Source: a virus | Virus record (IMG/VR): IMGVR_UViG_3300006919_000086 | Span: 1-50,098 of that record | DNA: 50,098 nucleotides | Direction: 5' to 3' (one strand) | In this document: in pieces, positions 27,801-38,259 of the stretch | Position numbering within the stretch: the stretch's first letter is position 1 | Layout of the letters: each line of letters opens with the position of its first letter | The notes under the pieces: generated by a model | Told to the model about the DNA's origin: nothing | Seen by the model: the letters and a program-made list of their open reading frames with translations, nothing else | The model's database searches: none | Program-made: the position numbers and the translations under genes

Positions 27801-30800
27801 ACTAGAACGCCATCAATTACTAGGACCCCTAGTATTACAACCACCCCTTCTATTACTAGAACTCCTAGTATAACTCGCACCCCTAGTATAACAGCCACTC
27901 CCTCTATTACTAGAACACCTAGTATTACACCTTCTATTACTAGAACACCAAGTATAACTGCTACACCTTCTATTACTAGAACCCCCTCTAGAACTCCTGA
28001 TGCAACTAGAACACCTAGTGTAACCAGAACACCTTCAATTACCAGAACACCTTCAATTACTAGAACACCAAGTATAACAAGAACACCCAGTATTACTCCT
28101 TCAATTACTGCCACACCATCAATCACCAGGACTCCTAGTATTACCAGAACTCCATCTATTACACCTACAATTACAAGAACCCCCAGTATAACCCGTACAC
28201 CATCAATTACTAGAACCCCTAGTATAACTCGTACACCTTCTATCACCAGAACACCTAGTATTACTGCTACACCTTCAATTACTAGAACCCCTAGCATTAC
28301 TCCTTCAGTTACAAGAACACCGAGTATTACAAGAACACCAAGTATAACAGCTACACCTTCTATTACTAGAACGCCATCAATTACTAGAACACCATCAATT
28401 ACTAGAACACCAAGTATAACAGCTACACCTTCTATTACTAGAACCCCTTCTATAACCCCAAGTATCACAAAAACTCCTAGTATTACTAGAACTCCATCTA
28501 TTACACCTACAATTACAAGAACACCAAGTATAACAGCTACACCTTCTATCACCAGAACACCCTCCAAAACTCCTGATGCAACTAGAACACCTAGTGTAAC
28601 TAGAACACCTTCAATTACTAGGACACCAAGTATAACTGCCACCCCTTCAATTACTAGAACCCCTTCTATAACCCCAAGTATAACTCGTACCCCTAGTATA
28701 ACAGCTACACCTTCAATTACTAGAACCCCTTCTATAACCCCAAGTATAACTCGTACCCCTAGCATAACAGCCACACCATCAATCACCAGAACACCTAGTA
28801 TTACTGCTACACCTTCTATAACAAGAACTCCTAGTGTAACAAGAACACCAAGTATAACAGCTACACCTTCTATTACTAGAACTCCAAGTATTACAAGAAC
28901 ACCTAGTATAACAGCTACACCGTCAATTACTAGGACTCCAAGTATAACCCGTACACCTAGTATAACAGCTACACCGTCAATTACTAGAACACCTAGTGTA
29001 ACAAGAACACCAAGTATTACTGCTACACCATCAATCACTAGAACCCCTTCTAGAACACCAGATGCAACTAGAACACCAAGTGTAACTAGAACTCCATCTA
29101 TTACTAGAACCCCATCAATCACTAGGACTCCATCAATTACTAGAACACCAAGTATAACTGCTACACCTTCAATAACAAGAACTCCTAGCATTACTAGAAC
29201 TCCTTCTATTACACCTTCTATTACAAGAACCCCATCAATTACAAGAACACCAAGTATAACTGCTACACCTTCTATTACAAGAACTCCTAGTATAACTAGA
29301 ACCCCATCAATTACAAGAACCCCATCTATCACTAGAACTCCTAGCATAACCAGAACTCCTAGTATTACACCTTCAATTACTAGAACACCTAGTATTACTA
29401 GAACTCCCTCTATAACTCCTAGTATTACTAGAACACCAAGTATAACTAGAACCCCTAGTATAACTAGAACTCCTAGTATTACACCATCAATTACTAGAAC
29501 ACCAAGTATCACTAGAACTCCATCAGTTACTAGAACACCAAGTATCACTAGAACTCCTAGTATAACAGCTACACCTTCAATTACAAGAACTCCTTCTAGA
29601 ACCCCTGATGCAACTAGAACACCTAGTGTAACTAGAACTCCATCTATTACTAGGACTCCTAGTATAACTCGTACTCCTAGTATTACTAGAACTCCATCAA
29701 TAACAGCTACACCTTCAATAACAAGAACTCCTAGTATTACTAGAACACCAAGTATTACTCCTTCAATTACTAGAACACCAAGTGTGACTAGAACTCCATC
29801 AACCACCAGGACTCCTAGTATCACTAGAACTCCATCTATTACACCTACAATTACAAGAACCCCCAGTATAACAAGAACACCCAGTGTCACTAGAACTCCA
29901 TCTATTACTAGAACCCCTAGTATTACACCTTCAATCACAAGAACACCAAGTGAAACTAGAACTCCATCAATTACTAGGACTCCATCAATTACTAGAACCC
30001 CTAGTATTACACCTACAATTACAAGAACTCCCAGTATAACAAGAACACCTAGCGTAACTAGAACCCCTAGTATTACAAGGACACCTAGTATTACTGCTAC
30101 ACCTTCAATTACTAGAACACCAAGTATAACAAGGACACCTTCAATTACTAGAACCCCTAGTATAACAGCTACACCTTCAATTACTAGAACACCAAGTATA
30201 ACTCGCACTCCATCAATTACCCCTGACCCAACAAGAACTCCTAGTATAACAAGAACACCTTCAATCACAAGAACACCTAGTATCACTAGAACCCCTAGTA
30301 TAACGGCTACACCATCAATAACAAGAACTCCATCTATTACTAGGACTCCATCTATTACTAGAACACCTTCTAGAACACCATCTATCACTAGAACTCCCAG
30401 TATAACTCGTACCCCTAGTATAACGGCTACACCTTCAATTACTAGAACCCCTAGTATTACAAGAACAGCTTCAAGAACACCCTCAATAACACCTTCTAGA
30501 ACACCTTCAATAACGCCAAGTATAACTCGTACTCCTAGTATTACAAGGACACCAAGTATAACCCGTACCCCTAGTATTACAAGGACACCTAGTATTACAA
30601 AAACTCCATCTATAACCCCAAGTATAACCCGCACTCCTAGTGTAACTAGAACACCTAGTACTACTAGAACACCAAGTATTACTAGAACCCCTAGTATTAC
30701 AAGGACACCTAGTATTACTGCTACACCTTCCATTACTAGAACACCAAGTATAACTCGCACCCCATCAACTACTCCTGATCCAACTAGAACACCTAGTATT

Positions 30801-33800
30801 ACTAGGACACCAAGTATTACTAGGACACCAAGTATTACTAGGACACCAAGTATAACTCGCACCCCTAGTATTACTGCTACACCTTCAATTACTAGAACTC
30901 CATCTATCACTAGAACCCCTTCTAGAACACCATCTGTTACTAGAACACCTAGTATTACTAGGACACCAAGTATTACTAGGACACCAAGTATAACTAGAAC
31001 CCCTTCTAGAACACCATCTGTTACTAGAACACCTAGTATAACCCGTACCCCTTCAATTACTAGAACCCCTAGTATAACGGCTACCCCATCAATAACAAGA
31101 ACCCCATCTATTACCAGGACTCCATCTATCACTAGAACTCCTAGTATAACCCGTACCCCTTCAATTACTAGAACCCCTAGTATAACGGCTACACCTTCAA
31201 TCACCAAAACCCCATCAATCACCAGAACACCAAGTGTAACTAGAACACCTTCTAAAACACCATCAATTACTAGAACACCAAGTATTACTAGAACCCCTAG
31301 TGTAACTAGAACTCCATCTATCACTAGAACTCCTTCAAAAACACCATCTATAACAAGAACACCTTCTATAACAAGAACACCTAGTGTAACTAGAACACCA
31401 AGTATAACAAGAACTCCCTCTATAACCCCTAGTATTACTAGAACTCCTAGTGCAACTAGAACACCAAGTATTACTAGAACCCCTAGTGTAACTAGAACTC
31501 CATCTACCACTCCTGACCCAACAAGAACACCTAGTGTAACTAGAACTCCTAGTATAACTAGAACCCCATCTATCACTAGGACCCCATCTATAACTCCTAG
31601 TATAACTCGCACTCCTAGTATAACTCGCACACCTTCTATTACAAGAACACCTAGTAGAACACCTAGTATTACTAGAACACCTAGTATAACCCGGACACCT
31701 TCTATCACTAGAACTCCTTCAAGAACACCATCTATAACAAGAACACCATCTATAACAAGGACACCAAGTGTAACAAGGACACCAAGTGTAACAAGAACAC
31801 CTAGTAGAACACCTAGTGTAACAAGGACACCTAGTGTAACAAGGACACCATCTATAACAAGAACACCTAGTAGAACACCTAGTATAACTCGCACCCCTAG
31901 TATAACTCGTACACCATCTATCACTAGAACTCCCAGTAGAACACCTAGTATAACAAGAACACCTAGTGTAACAAGGACACCATCTATAACAAGAACACCA
32001 TCTATAACAAGAACACCTAGTAGAACACCATCTATAACAAGAACACCTAGTGTAACTAGAACTCCTAGTATAACTAGAACCCCATCTATTACTAGAACCC
32101 CTTCTAGAACACCATCTGTTACTAGAACACCTAGTATTACTAGGACACCAAGTATTACAAGGACACCAAGTATTACAAGGACACCTTCAAGAACACCATC
32201 TATAACAAGAACACCTAGTATTACTCGCACCCCTAGTATAACTCGTACACCATCTATCACTAGAACTCCCAGTAGAACACCTAGTGTAACAAGAACACCA
32301 TCTATAACAAGAACACCTAGTGTAACAAGAACACCTAGTAGAACACCTAGTATAACTAGAACTCCTAGTATAACTAGAACACCTTCTATCACTAGAACAC
32401 CTTCAAGAACACCATCCATCACTAGAACTCCTAGTATAACTAGAACACCATCTATCACTAGAACCCCATCTATCACTAGAACCCCTTCAAAAACACCATC
32501 TATAACAAGGACACCAAGTGTAACAAGAACACCATCTATAACAAGAACACCTAGTGTAACTAGAACTCCATCAATTACTAGAACCCCTTCTATTACTCCA
32601 ACAAGAACACCTAGTATATCAATTTCACCCTCTATTACACCATCAATTACTAGAACCCCCTCAGTTTCACCTATTCCTTCTTTTACCTATACATTAAGTA
32701 ATAATGGACCAGTGGATGGTATGGTATTTAGATATAAACCTGATGGAGGTTGTTATATTCCAAAAACTTTAACAGTTACAGTAGATGCAGAAAGCTTTGT
32801 AGTTATTTGTGCATGTTCAACCCCAGCCCCAGTATATGAAAGTGGTGGAGGTGGTTCAGGAAACTCTAGTGTAGTACAAGGAGCTCCGTGTAGCTTACAA
32901 AGTCCAACACCAACTCCATCTATAACAAGAACTCCTTCTATAACTCCTAGTATTACTAGAACACCTAGTTTAACCCCTACTAGAACAATAACACCTAGCC
33001 TTTCACCCCCAGCAACTTATGATGTCACTGTAAGAGAATGTCATGGATCCCCTACTACTTATGGATTTAGATTTGATACTACAAGTCCACCAATAGTAGG
33101 AAATGTTATTACTGTAAGTGGTAATGCCTTTGTAGAAGGTAAACAATGGGAAGTTATAGATTTTAGCCCTGGAAGTATAGACTATAATGTTACTCTATTA
33201 ACTGTTTCTGCCAACTGCCCTTCTCCAACACCAACACCTACATCAACACGAACCCCATCACGTACACCTTCATTAACAAGAACACCTTCTAAAACACCTT
33301 CTAAAACACCTTCGTTAACTAGAACTCCTAGTAGAACCCCATCTATTACAGCTACACCCTCACTTACCCCTCCAGCAACTTATGATGTAACAGTTAGAGA
33401 ATGTACTGGTTCTCCTACTACTTATGGATTTAGATTTGACACTACAAGTCCACCTTCTGTAGGAAATTCTATTACAGTAAGTGGTAATGCTTTTGTAAAT
33501 GGTAAAGATTGGGAAGTTTTAAACTTTAGCCCTTCACAAATAGATTATACTGTTACATTATTAACAGTTTCAATTAATTGTGCTGCAGTTATTAGTCGTA
33601 CTCCTACCCCTACAAGAACTCCTTCATTAACTAGAACACCCTCAATTACTAGAACCCCTAGTATAACTCGCACCCCTTCTATTACTAGAACCCCTAGTAT
33701 AACACGTACCCCTAGTAATACAAGAACTCCTAGTATAACTCGCACCCCTTCTATCACTAGAACTCCTAGTATAACACGTACTCCTTCTATTACTAGAACC

Positions 33801-35708
33801 CCTAGTATAACTCGCACCCCTTCTATTACTAGAACACCTAGTATAACAGCTACACCATCAATAACAAGAACACCTAGTATAACTAGAACACCAAGTATCA
33901 CTAGAACCCCATCTACTACCCCAGGTGAAACCCCTTCTAGAACCCCATCACGAACACCTAGTATAACTAGAACACCAAGTATCACTAGAACCCCATCTAC
34001 TACCCCAGATGAAACCCCTTCTAGAACCCCATCACGAACACCTAGTATAACTAGAACACCTAGTATAACTAGAACTCCAAGTACAACAAGAACCCCAAGT
34101 ATAACAAGAACACCTAGTGTAACAAGAACTCCTTCTTTAACACGTACTTTAACACCAACTAGAACACCAAGTGAATCTCCTGGTGCTACTCCTTCAAGAA
34201 CACCAAGTATAACACCTTCACCTTCAATTACAAGAACACCTAGTGTAACAAGAACACCAAGTGTAACAAGAACACCAAGTGTAACTCGCACCCCTAGTAT
34301 TACAAGAACACCTAGTATTACAAGAACACCCTCAGCATCTCCTGCAGGAAGTAACATTACTTTTATAACATCTGGTTCATTAATAGTAGATACAGGTGGA
34401 GAAACTTTATCCATCACAGGCATTCAAGCAGATGATCTTATAATAGTCACAGGAACATCTGACAGTGTACAACCAGATACCCCTTCAGGATTTACATTTT
34501 TAGAAGATGATGAAGGCTCAAACAACCCAGGAGGAGTAGCATCATATAAATTTGCAACAGGTACCTCAGAAGATGTTACTTTACCTAATCAAGGAGGTTC
34601 AGGAGCAAATCAAATTATATGGGCATATCAAGTATTTAGAAATGTTAGTACTACTCAGCCAATTGAAGCCAGTTCACAAAACCATAATGATGGTACAAAT
34701 CGAATTAATCTCCCATCAGTAAATACTACAGTATCTAACTGTATGATAGTAGTATATGGAATGATAGATGATGATGGATATGCTCAAGGAGCCATATCCC
34801 TCCCTTCAGGTTATACAGAAGGAGTATTTAATGCCACTGGAGTAGGATTAAATTCAAATTTTTCTACTGTTATTGGAGGTTATAAATTAGAATCTTCCAC
34901 AGGTACAATTAGTCCTGGAGCGATACTTCTTACTGAAAATGATGGTAGAGATGGATATACAATAGCATTAAGACCTGATACTGCACCTGATCCTTCTCCA
35001 ACTCCAACACCATCAAGAACCCCTTCTATAACAAGAACACCAAGTATAACTCCTACACGAACATTAACACCTTCACCATCTCGTTCCCAGGGTGCACCAG
35101 CAGATGATATTACATTTGTTGCAGATACAACAGGTGATATAGTCAATGGAGGTACTGTAACATTGTCTGGTATACAATCAGGAGATGTAGTTGTAGCTAA
35201 TCTAACAAGTGGATTTACAGGTATAGGTCTTAGTAGTGGATGGACAAATGTACGAAATAAAAACTCTGATTTATATCAAAGAGTGGCATATATAGTATCA
35301 ACTGGAACAAGTGTCACTTATACTGTACCGGGTGGAGATTACTGTGCAGTAGTTTTAACTGCATTTAGAAATGTTGATAATACAACACCTTTAGATGTAA
35401 CAAGAACAACCGTAAACCGAAATAGTAACCAAACTAATATAACACCTAATGATATTACAACAGTATCAAATGGTAGTATGATAGTTACTATGATGGGAGT
35501 AGGAGGAAATAGAACATCAAGCCTTACCGGACCTTCAGGTTATACTAATTCAGAAGTAGTCAACGGCGGTAGTTTTTTCGGCATTCAGTCTACAAATAGT
35601 ATAGATTATAAACTTCAAACAACAGCAGGAACTGAATCACCCGGTGCTTACAACTGGACTTCAGGTGAATTTTCAACATGTACTACATTAGCACTAAGAA
35701 AAGCTTAA
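24855..35708 (+). CDS. giant TPSITR-repeat fibre protein (3617 aa)
   Basis: Residues 1-206 match the N-terminal domain of the preceding gene. Residues about 207-2605 are an almost unbroken tract of the hexad T-P-S-I-T-R and variants ([30 protein letters not shown]). Then come a Cys/Gly-rich domain (about 2608-2683), two copies of the VTVREC domain (about 2720-2788 and 2841-2912) and a second TPS tract (about 2914-3165). Two related β-domains close the protein (about 3167-3378 and 3415-3617), both with GIQ-D and P-GY signatures and ending IALRP or LALRK. The tract is rich in Arg, hence very basic, and rich in Thr/Ser, which makes it mucin-like. Pro every six residues favours an extended stalk. 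Likely an exceptionally long tail fibre with distal binding domains. The neighbouring glycosyltransferases suggest it may be glycosylated, which is inference. Confidence 0.8.
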   Translation: MSTYKKFKSENIRISPLEMNKGFTFSSGDTLTGSNTNIDRFIGIQGDYLSTQSETGQIPGEEQYKVLIYDSIKQLYYTNYISGSGGRISNANTASFNTDGTVSPLLGSDPRYQTSYYNYEETTLNPQKTFNTESIGVISIPNRLYGDNIEPGSFFINAPSSGGLYDDGEGRIFSKGEGDTGTYYVGNIIYQHGIITITDQPAREIIVPSTTPTPSLTPSRTPSLTPTKTPTPSITRTPSITRTPSITPSITRTPSITRTPSRTPDVTRTPSISVTPSITRTPSITPSITRTPSITRTPSVTKTPSLTPSITRTPSITRTPSITVTPSISITPTPSITRTPSLTRTPSITRTPGATVTPSISTTLTPSVSITRTPTITRTPSITATPSITRTPSITRTPSVSTTPPPSVSITRTPSITRTPSITRTPSITATPSITRTPSVSITPLPSVSITRTPTITRTPSITRTPSITRTPSRTVTPSISTTLTPSVSITRTPSITRTPSITRTPTVTRTPSITVTPTRSIGASLTPTPTRTPSITRTPSITRTPTVTRTPSISVTLTPSTSVTRTPSITRTPSITATPSITRTPSITATPSITRTPSITRTPSITRTPSITPSITRTASITRTPSVTRTPSITRTPSITPSITRTPSITRTPSVTSTPSITRTPSITRTLSITRTPSITPSVTRTPSITRTPSITATPSITRTPSITATPSITRTPSITRTPSRTPDATVTPSITRTPSITRTPSITPSITRTPSITRTPSITATPSITRTPSITPSITRTPSITVTPSITITPSITRTPSITRTPSITPSVTRTPSITRTPSITATPSITRTPSITRTPSITATPSITRTPSKTPDATRTPSITRTPSITRTPSITATPSITRTPSITRTPSVTRTPSITPSITRTPSITRTPSITATPSITRTPSITRTPSITPSITRTPSITRTPSITATPSITRTPSVTRTPSITATPSITRTPSITRTPSITRTPSITTTPSITRTPSITRTPSITATPSITRTPSITPSITRTPSITATPSITRTPSRTPDATRTPSVTRTPSITRTPSITRTPSITRTPSITPSITATPSITRTPSITRTPSITPTITRTPSITRTPSITRTPSITRTPSITRTPSITATPSITRTPSITPSVTRTPSITRTPSITATPSITRTPSITRTPSITRTPSITATPSITRTPSITPSITKTPSITRTPSITPTITRTPSITATPSITRTPSKTPDATRTPSVTRTPSITRTPSITATPSITRTPSITPSITRTPSITATPSITRTPSITPSITRTPSITATPSITRTPSITATPSITRTPSVTRTPSITATPSITRTPSITRTPSITATPSITRTPSITRTPSITATPSITRTPSVTRTPSITATPSITRTPSRTPDATRTPSVTRTPSITRTPSITRTPSITRTPSITATPSITRTPSITRTPSITPSITRTPSITRTPSITATPSITRTPSITRTPSITRTPSITRTPSITRTPSITPSITRTPSITRTPSITPSITRTPSITRTPSITRTPSITPSITRTPSITRTPSVTRTPSITRTPSITATPSITRTPSRTPDATRTPSVTRTPSITRTPSITRTPSITRTPSITATPSITRTPSITRTPSITPSITRTPSVTRTPSTTRTPSITRTPSITPTITRTPSITRTPSVTRTPSITRTPSITPSITRTPSETRTPSITRTPSITRTPSITPTITRTPSITRTPSVTRTPSITRTPSITATPSITRTPSITRTPSITRTPSITATPSITRTPSITRTPSITPDPTRTPSITRTPSITRTPSITRTPSITATPSITRTPSITRTPSITRTPSRTPSITRTPSITRTPSITATPSITRTPSITRTASRTPSITPSRTPSITPSITRTPSITRTPSITRTPSITRTPSITKTPSITPSITRTPSVTRTPSTTRTPSITRTPSITRTPSITATPSITRTPSITRTPSTTPDPTRTPSITRTPSITRTPSITRTPSITRTPSITATPSITRTPSITRTPSRTPSVTRTPSITRTPSITRTPSITRTPSRTPSVTRTPSITRTPSITRTPSITATPSITRTPSITRTPSITRTPSITRTPSITRTPSITATPSITKTPSITRTPSVTRTPSKTPSITRTPSITRTPSVTRTPSITRTPSKTPSITRTPSITRTPSVTRTPSITRTPSITPSITRTPSATRTPSITRTPSVTRTPSTTPDPTRTPSVTRTPSITRTPSITRTPSITPSITRTPSITRTPSITRTPSRTPSITRTPSITRTPSITRTPSRTPSITRTPSITRTPSVTRTPSVTRTPSRTPSVTRTPSVTRTPSITRTPSRTPSITRTPSITRTPSITRTPSRTPSITRTPSVTRTPSITRTPSITRTPSRTPSITRTPSVTRTPSITRTPSITRTPSRTPSVTRTPSITRTPSITRTPSITRTPSRTPSITRTPSITRTPSITRTPSITRTPSRTPSVTRTPSITRTPSVTRTPSRTPSITRTPSITRTPSITRTPSRTPSITRTPSITRTPSITRTPSITRTPSKTPSITRTPSVTRTPSITRTPSVTRTPSITRTPSITPTRTPSISISPSITPSITRTPSVSPIPSFTYTLSNNGPVDGMVFRYKPDGGCYIPKTLTVTVDAESFVVICACSTPAPVYESGGGGSGNSSVVQGAPCSLQSPTPTPSITRTPSITPSITRTPSLTPTRTITPSLSPPATYDVTVRECHGSPTTYGFRFDTTSPPIVGNVITVSGNAFVEGKQWEVIDFSPGSIDYNVTLLTVSANCPSPTPTPTSTRTPSRTPSLTRTPSKTPSKTPSLTRTPSRTPSITATPSLTPPATYDVTVRECTGSPTTYGFRFDTTSPPSVGNSITVSGNAFVNGKDWEVLNFSPSQIDYTVTLLTVSINCAAVISRTPTPTRTPSLTRTPSITRTPSITRTPSITRTPSITRTPSNTRTPSITRTPSITRTPSITRTPSITRTPSITRTPSITRTPSITATPSITRTPSITRTPSITRTPSTTPGETPSRTPSRTPSITRTPSITRTPSTTPDETPSRTPSRTPSITRTPSITRTPSTTRTPSITRTPSVTRTPSLTRTLTPTRTPSESPGATPSRTPSITPSPSITRTPSVTRTPSVTRTPSVTRTPSITRTPSITRTPSASPAGSNITFITSGSLIVDTGGETLSITGIQADDLIIVTGTSDSVQPDTPSGFTFLEDDEGSNNPGGVASYKFATGTSEDVTLPNQGGSGANQIIWAYQVFRNVSTTQPIEASSQNHNDGTNRINLPSVNTTVSNCMIVVYGMIDDDGYAQGAISLPSGYTEGVFNATGVGLNSNFSTVIGGYKLESSTGTISPGAILLTENDGRDGYTIALRPDTAPDPSPTPTPSRTPSITRTPSITPTRTLTPSPSRSQGAPADDITFVADTTGDIVNGGTVTLSGIQSGDVVVANLTSGFTGIGLSSGWTNVRNKNSDLYQRVAYIVSTGTSVTYTVPGGDYCAVVLTAFRNVDNTTPLDVTRTTVNRNSNQTNITPNDITTVSNGSMIVTMMGVGGNRTSSLTGPSGYTNSEVVNGGSFFGIQSTNSIDYKLQTTAGTESPGAYNWTSGEFSTCTTLALRKA
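25480..32675 (+). repeat. 18-bp periodic tract encoding TPSITR hexads
   Basis: About 7.2 kb in phase with an 18-bp period, roughly 400 hexads by length. The protein motif is kept while codons are scrambled: Ser as AGT, AGC, TCA, TCT, TCC, TCG; Arg as AGA, AGG, CGT, CGC, CGG; all Thr and Pro codons are mixed. TPD-containing units recur every 490-740 bp over most of the tract. Confidence 0.9.
33871..34038 (+). repeat. 84-bp tandem duplication
   Basis: Two adjacent 84-bp units (33871-33954 and 33955-34038) differ in one base only (GGT to GAT, Gly to Asp). The 28-residue unit adds [18 protein letters not shown]-type sequence. It is in frame and looks recent. Confidence 0.85.
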
Positions 35709-35712
35709 ACAA

Positions 35713-35895
35713 ATGAATTTAATAGAAAGTAAATCAATAGAAATAAGATACGGAGAACCGGAAGTAAGTCAATCTTTTATTATATACCAATATGAAGATC
35801 AAGGTGTTACATTCTGGACTGGATCCTGTACTACAGATCCTAATTGGTTTACTGATAGAAATATAAGTGATTATACAACAGTAAAACCTTATTAA
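35713..35895 (+). CDS. small hypothetical protein (60 aa)
   Basis: A 60-residue protein starting 4 bp after the giant fibre stop and ending 2 bp before the methyltransferase. It has an aromatic-rich middle (FIIYQYEDQGVTFWTGSC) and an acidic charge. The sequence has the look of a short β-rich structural peptide. The tight spacing supports translation. No family recognised. Confidence 0.6.
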   Translation: MNLIESKSIEIRYGEPEVSQSFIIYQYEDQGVTFWTGSCTTDPNWFTDRNISDYTTVKPY

Positions 35896-35897
35896 AT

Positions 35898-36407
35898 ATG
35901 TTAATTCCTAATAATTTATTAAACATTTATAGTGGTTCAACATTTAGTGTAGAATTAACTAATGGTAATTATTCTTTTAGGGACTATTTATATACTGATG
36001 GAGTCCTAATAAATGATGCAAGTTATTTAAATATGTTTGTACAACGCAATAAAATTTCTTATAACTCTGTATTAATAGGAGGATTGGGTATAGGATTTTT
36101 ACCTTATTGGATTTCCCAAAACACAGATTGTAATGTTATAGATGTAATTGAAAAAAATGATGAATTAGCTTCTTGGGTACAATCTAATAATCATTTAGAC
36201 CCTAATATTAATATAATTGTAAGTGATATTTATAATTATTCTACTTCAAAAACTTACGATTTAATTTTAATGGATCTATGGTGGGGTAAAGATTTTGAAA
36301 ATATAGATGAAAATCAACCTAAATTAGTTGACCAATTTTCAGATAATGTAAACCAAAATGGGTGTATATATTTTTGTTTAACTAATTATATTTGGACAAA
36401 AAGTTAA
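35898..36407 (+). CDS. SAM-dependent methyltransferase, spermidine-synthase-like fold
   Basis: A 169-residue Rossmann-type enzyme. Motif I is VLIGGLGIGFLPYW (58-71), motif II has the acidic Glu85 after a β-strand (VIDVIEKND), motif III includes Asp110 (IIVSD) and motif IV is DLILMDLWWG (121-130). The order and spacing match the spermidine-synthase/methyltransferase fold. At 169 residues it is short, about half of a true spermidine synthase, so amine transfer is unlikely and methyl transfer is the better guess. It lies between fibre genes and the sugar operon, so modification of a fibre or a sugar is possible. Substrate unknown. Confidence 0.7.
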   Translation: MLIPNNLLNIYSGSTFSVELTNGNYSFRDYLYTDGVLINDASYLNMFVQRNKISYNSVLIGGLGIGFLPYWISQNTDCNVIDVIEKNDELASWVQSNNHLDPNINIIVSDIYNYSTSKTYDLILMDLWWGKDFENIDENQPKLVDQFSDNVNQNGCIYFCLTNYIWTKS

Positions 36408-36423
36408 AAATTAAAAATTTTAA

Positions 36424-36432
36424 TATTTATAA
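36424..36432 (+). promoter_or_regulatory. TATTTATAA motif
   Basis: TTAA-TATTTATAA, ending 15 bp before the ATG at 36448, in a 40-bp gap. Confidence 0.5.
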
Positions 36433-36447
36433 TTATAATATAAAAGT

Positions 36448-36786
36448 ATGGCTACCCCTAGGGATATTTATAATAATTTTTTAAATACATACATTACTGG
36501 TTCTGATGTAACAATGTCATTCTCTAGTTCTTATACAATTTTTGAAACTCAATATAATTGTATTATAGGAGCAGATGAATATAACTATTCAAACAATCCT
36601 ACACTACTTTCTGGAAGTGAAGGGTTTGTATATGATTTTGTAACAGGTTCTTATTTTGCTCCTTATGTTACTACTATAGGACTATATGATAATGATTTTA
36701 ATTTGTTAGCAGTAGCAAAATTAGCAAAACCCCTACCTACATCTAAAATTACAGACACTAATATTATTATTAATATAGATAGATAA
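36448..36786 (+). CDS. small structural protein, paralogue of the 21158 C-terminal domain
   Basis: A 112-residue protein. Residues about 30-112 align with the C-terminus of the 342-residue protein at 21158. Shared features are Y-NC-I or FV-RA before an aromatic NYS-NPT or NYTENPS segment, then SGS-G-V, YV-TTIGLYD or YATTVGMYN, and LLAVAKL(A/S)KPL. It appears to be a stand-alone version of this domain, perhaps a fibre cap or a competing subunit. It is the last structural gene before the sugar operon. Confidence 0.7.
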   Translation: MATPRDIYNNFLNTYITGSDVTMSFSSSYTIFETQYNCIIGADEYNYSNNPTLLSGSEGFVYDFVTGSYFAPYVTTIGLYDNDFNLLAVAKLAKPLPTSKITDTNIIINIDR

Positions 36787-36791
36787 AATTA

Positions 36792-36823
36792 TTTGGAAGT
36801 TAAAAAATAAGGTTTTACATTTT
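36792..36823 (+). promoter_or_regulatory. Bacteroidota-type promoter for sugar operon
   Basis: TTTG (36792-36795), 20 nt, TACATTTT (36816-36823). The spacing equals that of the other candidates. It lies 17 bp before the ATG at 36841, so the leader would be about 10 nt. It would give the glycosylation genes host-type (early or middle) expression, separate from the fibre gene. Confidence 0.55.
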
Positions 36824-36840
36824 AATATAAGTTATACATA

Positions 36841-38259
36841 ATGGGTAAACATAAAGGTTTAGGTGATTCTATAGAAGTTTTTACTAGATACACTGGTATA
36901 AAATGGTTAGTTAAAAAAATAATAGGTGAAGATTGTGGTTGTGATGAAAGACAAGAAAAACTTAATAAATTAGTTTCCTATAAACAAAATAAAAAAGACA
37001 CCATCTTTATACAGATGGCAGCTTATAGAGACCCTGAACTAGTTAATACTCTTGAAGATCTTCTTGCAACAGCTAAACACCCAGAAAATTTAAGAATTTG
37101 TATAGCATGGCAACATTCAGATGATGATGTATGGGATATAATTCCAGAAAAATTTTGGAATGATAAAAGGTTTAATATTCTTGATATACCCTATGAACAA
37201 GCAGAAGGAGTATGCTGGGCTCGTAATTTAATCCAACAATATTATAAAGGAGAAAGATATACATTACAATTAGATTCCCATCATAGATTTGTTCAAAACT
37301 GGGATGAAGAATTAATTCTTATGTATAAAGATCTACAAAATAAAGGCAGTAAAAAACCCCTAATTACTTCATACCTCCCATCATATTTCCCAGAAAATGA
37401 CCCTGGGGGAAGACTTCAAGAAGTATGGAAAATGGATTTTAATAGATTCACTCCTGAAGGGTATATTTTTACTTTTCCCTCTTTAATTGAGGGGTGGCAA
37501 GATAAAACATCACCACTCCCAGCAAGATTTTATTCTGCCCATTTTGCTTTTACTACAGGTAAATTTGTTGAAGAAGTTCCCCATGATCCTAACATGTACT
37601 TCCATGGTGAGGAACCTAGTATAGCAGCTAGGGCTTTTACTTGGGGTTATGATTTATTTCATCCCCATAAAATTATAGGTTGGCATGAATATACAAGGGA
37701 AGGGAAAAAAAGACATTGGGATGATAGTGATGATTGGCAAGAAAAAGATGATTCTTCACATTTTAGATATAGATTAATGCATGGTATGGATGGATTAACT
37801 TGTAGTCCTTGTGCCCAAAGAAAGTTAAAACCATATTATTTCGGTGAAGAAAGAACATTAGAAGAGTATGAAAAATATATAGGAGTTAGGTTTAAAGATA
37901 GAAAAGTACAACAATATACTTTAAATTTAAAATACCCACCTAACCCCAAACCTTATGATTATGAAAATTCATTATTATCTCATTTTAAACATTGTATTGA
38001 TATTCACACCACTCACTTTAAAGAATTAGATTATGATTTTTGGGTAGTATCTTTTGAAAAGGAAGATGGAACAGTTATATCTAGAGAAGACGCCGACATT
38101 AATGAAATTCATAGTTTAATGTCTACAGCAGAAAATGGAGATGGAGTAATTAGAATTTGGAGGGAATTTTTTGGAGAATACCCAAATAAATATATTATAT
38201 GGCCTCATTCTAAATCTAAAGGATTTATAACCGAGGAACGAATAGAAAAAGTATTATGA
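36841..38259 (+). CDS. GT60-like (GlcNAc family) glycosyltransferase 1
   Basis: A 472-residue enzyme. The catalytic domain (about 53-330) shows AAYRDPEL (60-67), WARNLI (126-131) and the metal/nucleotide-binding motif LQLDSHHRF (142-150, Asp-Ser-His as DxD variant). These are the hallmarks of the PF11397 GlcNAc family, to which CAZy GT60 belongs, including Skp1 hydroxyproline GlcNAc transferase and trypanosomal Thr GlcNAc transferases. A later segment HGYDLFHPH-like (WGYDLFHPHK) is also conserved. The C-terminal 120 residues are a domain shared with the next gene. The N-terminal 50 residues are an extra basic helix and the motif DCGCDERQEKLN (31-42), perhaps a metal or partner-binding tag. 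It probably transfers a sugar from UDP-GlcNAc or a similar donor. The acceptor is unproven. Confidence 0.8.
   Translation: MGKHKGLGDSIEVFTRYTGIKWLVKKIIGEDCGCDERQEKLNKLVSYKQNKKDTIFIQMAAYRDPELVNTLEDLLATAKHPENLRICIAWQHSDDDVWDIIPEKFWNDKRFNILDIPYEQAEGVCWARNLIQQYYKGERYTLQLDSHHRFVQNWDEELILMYKDLQNKGSKKPLITSYLPSYFPENDPGGRLQEVWKMDFNRFTPEGYIFTFPSLIEGWQDKTSPLPARFYSAHFAFTTGKFVEEVPHDPNMYFHGEEPSIAARAFTWGYDLFHPHKIIGWHEYTREGKKRHWDDSDDWQEKDDSSHFRYRLMHGMDGLTCSPCAQRKLKPYYFGEERTLEEYEKYIGVRFKDRKVQQYTLNLKYPPNPKPYDYENSLLSHFKHCIDIHTTHFKELDYDFWVVSFEKEDGTVISREDADINEIHSLMSTAENGDGVIRIWREFFGEYPNKYIIWPHSKSKGFITEERIEKVL

Noticed and set aside
25451-32476. A 2341-codon open frame on the - strand through the repeat tract
   Set aside because: It is forced by the sense protein. 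A stop in that frame needs a sense codon starting TA or CA after certain bases, that is Tyr, His or Gln. The tract contains only Thr, Pro, Ser, Ile, Val, Arg, Ala, Lys, Asp and a few others, so stops cannot occur whatever codons are used. The antisense product ([12 protein letters not shown] repeats) has no independent support.
25480-32675. CRISPR array or centromere-like satellite
   Set aside because: The 18-bp period is in phase with codons of a long open frame, units have no spacers, and variation is mostly synonymous.
33545-34423. Antisense open frame in the second TPS tract
   Set aside because: A shadow of the sense repeat with the same Val/Leu/Gly pattern.
22194-35708. Diversity-generating retroelement acting on the fibre genes
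   Set aside because: No reverse transcriptase gene or template repeat with adenine-directed changes is visible in the window. Variation is synonymous or by whole repeats.
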